From contig CAZBAK010000047.1 of NCBI GenBank assembly GCA_964489715.1, positions 1 to 13,525 on the forward strand: a DNA stretch of 13,525 bases, written 5' to 3'. A model generated the notes under the pieces. The model did not search any database and was not told where the DNA came from. It worked only from the letters and a program-made list of their open reading frames with translations. The translations under genes and the position numbers were made by a program. The stretch is from Tissierella_A sp964489715. GTDB taxonomy: Bacteria; Bacillota; Clostridia; Tissierellales; Tissierellaceae. This document shows positions 12,917 to 13,525 of the stretch, piece by piece. Positions within the stretch are counted from its first letter, which is position 1. Every line of letters begins with the position of its first letter.

Positions 12917-13447
12917 ATGGATGAATATATTGTAAAGCAAGTAGAAAATTTATACACAGTTATAAAACTTAAAGAATTTAGAAAGACAGAAGGCGTTAGT
13001 TTCGATATTATGATAGGAAATATGATTCCTAAAATTGATTCAATTGATAGGGTTTTACATAAAGGAGCTGCTTTATCACCAGGTTCTACAGCAGGGGTAG
13101 AGAGGCCATGGTATATGCATCCTCATCAAGCTGACAATTTACTAGTTTTAAGAGGAACAAGACATATAGAGGTATATACTCCAGAACATGGAAAAGTAGA
13201 GAATTTTACTGTAACACCTGAATATATAGAACACAATGGAGAGAGGATATTAGAAGGAGGAGGGCTGGTAGTTTGGCCTCCAAATGTCTTTCATAGAATA
13301 AGAAGTGAGGAGGATGGTTCCGCTTCTGTAAATTTAGCAACACATTATGAAGGTTTTAATATAAAAAGAAACTTTGATATCTTTGATCTAGATACTGAGA
13401 GTGGAGAATATGAACTTATAAGAGAAGGATATAGAGATCAAATTTAA
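12917..13447 (+). CDS. Single-domain cupin protein
   Basis: A 176-residue cytoplasmic cupin. The first cupin motif is WYMHPHQADNLLVLRGTRHIEVY, given here as WYMHPHQADNL and VLRGTRHIEVY (His68, His70, His83), and the second is EGGGLVVWPPNVFHRI (His126), which together form a likely metal site. Cupins include isomerases, dioxygenases and sugar-binding proteins, and no subfamily is recognised. ATG 12917 is chosen over ATG 12908 because the RBS-like aaagga at 12903-12908 overlaps the latter and is 8 bases from the former. It is divergent from the NlpC/P60 gene and shares the intergenic region that holds the WalR-type box. Confidence 0.85.
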   Translation: MDEYIVKQVENLYTVIKLKEFRKTEGVSFDIMIGNMIPKIDSIDRVLHKGAALSPGSTAGVERPWYMHPHQADNLLVLRGTRHIEVYTPEHGKVENFTVTPEYIEHNGERILEGGGLVVWPPNVFHRIRSEEDGSASVNLATHYEGFNIKRNFDIFDLDTESGEYELIREGYRDQI

Positions 13448-13481
13448 GACCTCCTATCCTAGTTAAAGGATAGTAAATTAT

Positions 13482-13525
13482 AAAAATATATAGTATAGTT
13501 AATATTAACTATACTATATATTTTT
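13482..13525. terminator. 44-bp A/T palindrome, probable terminator, running to the window edge
   Basis: A perfect inverted repeat centred between 13503 and 13504, starting AAAAA and ending TTTTT at the last base of the window. It is almost entirely A/T with a few G/C pairs (tagtatag). A smaller hairpin, TATCCT-AGTTAA-AGGATA, precedes it at 13455-13472. They probably end the cupin transcript, possibly in both directions. Confidence 0.7.

Noticed and set aside
13482..13525. Terminal palindrome as an insertion-sequence or attachment-site end
   Set aside because: It is a simple A/T-rich hairpin with A and T runs after a stop codon, as expected of a terminator; there is no transposase, target duplication or integrase.

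Overview
The window is AT-rich DNA with strong AGGAGG-type ribosome binding sites, many short intrinsic terminators and mostly single-gene transcription units. Together with a UGA-recoded selenoprotein, ferredoxin-type aldo/keto reductase, twin 4Fe-4S Mrp-like ATPases, a molbindin and a Gram-positive NlpC/P60 hydrolase, this points to an anaerobic low-GC Firmicute (Clostridia/Tissierellia-like). That placement is inference from gene content. None of the genes whose stop codon is visible ends in TGA; all end in TAA or TAG, which fits reassignment of UGA in the peroxiredoxin gene.

Layout. 1-203: the 3' end of a DJ-1/PfpI-family gene. 401-865: a peroxiredoxin whose catalytic position is an in-frame TGA followed by a SECIS-like hairpin. 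973-2160 (minus): an ATP-grasp ligase with no ATG/GTG/TTG at its conserved N-terminus. 2386-3024: an acidic PepSY-like lipoprotein. 3208-3615: a divergent MoaE-like protein. 3693-4067: a two-CBS-domain protein. 4225-7060: a tight four-gene operon (DUF134-NifX fusion regulator, two ferredoxin-containing Mrp/MinD-type ATPases, a stand-alone NifX/orange-protein-like protein). 7140-7616: a signal-less Blc-type lipocalin. 7764-8906: an aldo/keto reductase with a C-terminal 2x[4Fe-4S] domain. 8961-9167 (minus): a Mop/molbindin. 9250-10106 (minus): an EAL phosphodiesterase running into a 100-N assembly gap (10107-10206). 10433-11182: a cyclase-family hydrolase. 11284-11517: a small glutaredoxin-like protein. 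11691-12722 (minus): a secreted peptidoglycan hydrolase with a WalR-type box upstream. 12917-13447: a cupin protein.

How the genes work together. The clearest functional unit is the 4225-7060 operon. It resembles the orange-protein (ORP) gene sets of sulfate reducers, where Mrp-like ATPases with ferredoxin inserts accompany a Mo/Cu-sulfide cluster-binding NifX-family protein; here one NifX-like domain is also fused to a DNA-binding DUF134 domain. A MoaE-like protein and a molbindin lie in the same window, giving a loose metal-cofactor theme. A second theme is thiol/selenol redox (Sec-peroxiredoxin, glutaredoxin-like protein). The remaining genes look like ordinary single-gene units separated by terminators. 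No rRNA, tRNA, CRISPR array, transposase or phage gene was seen.
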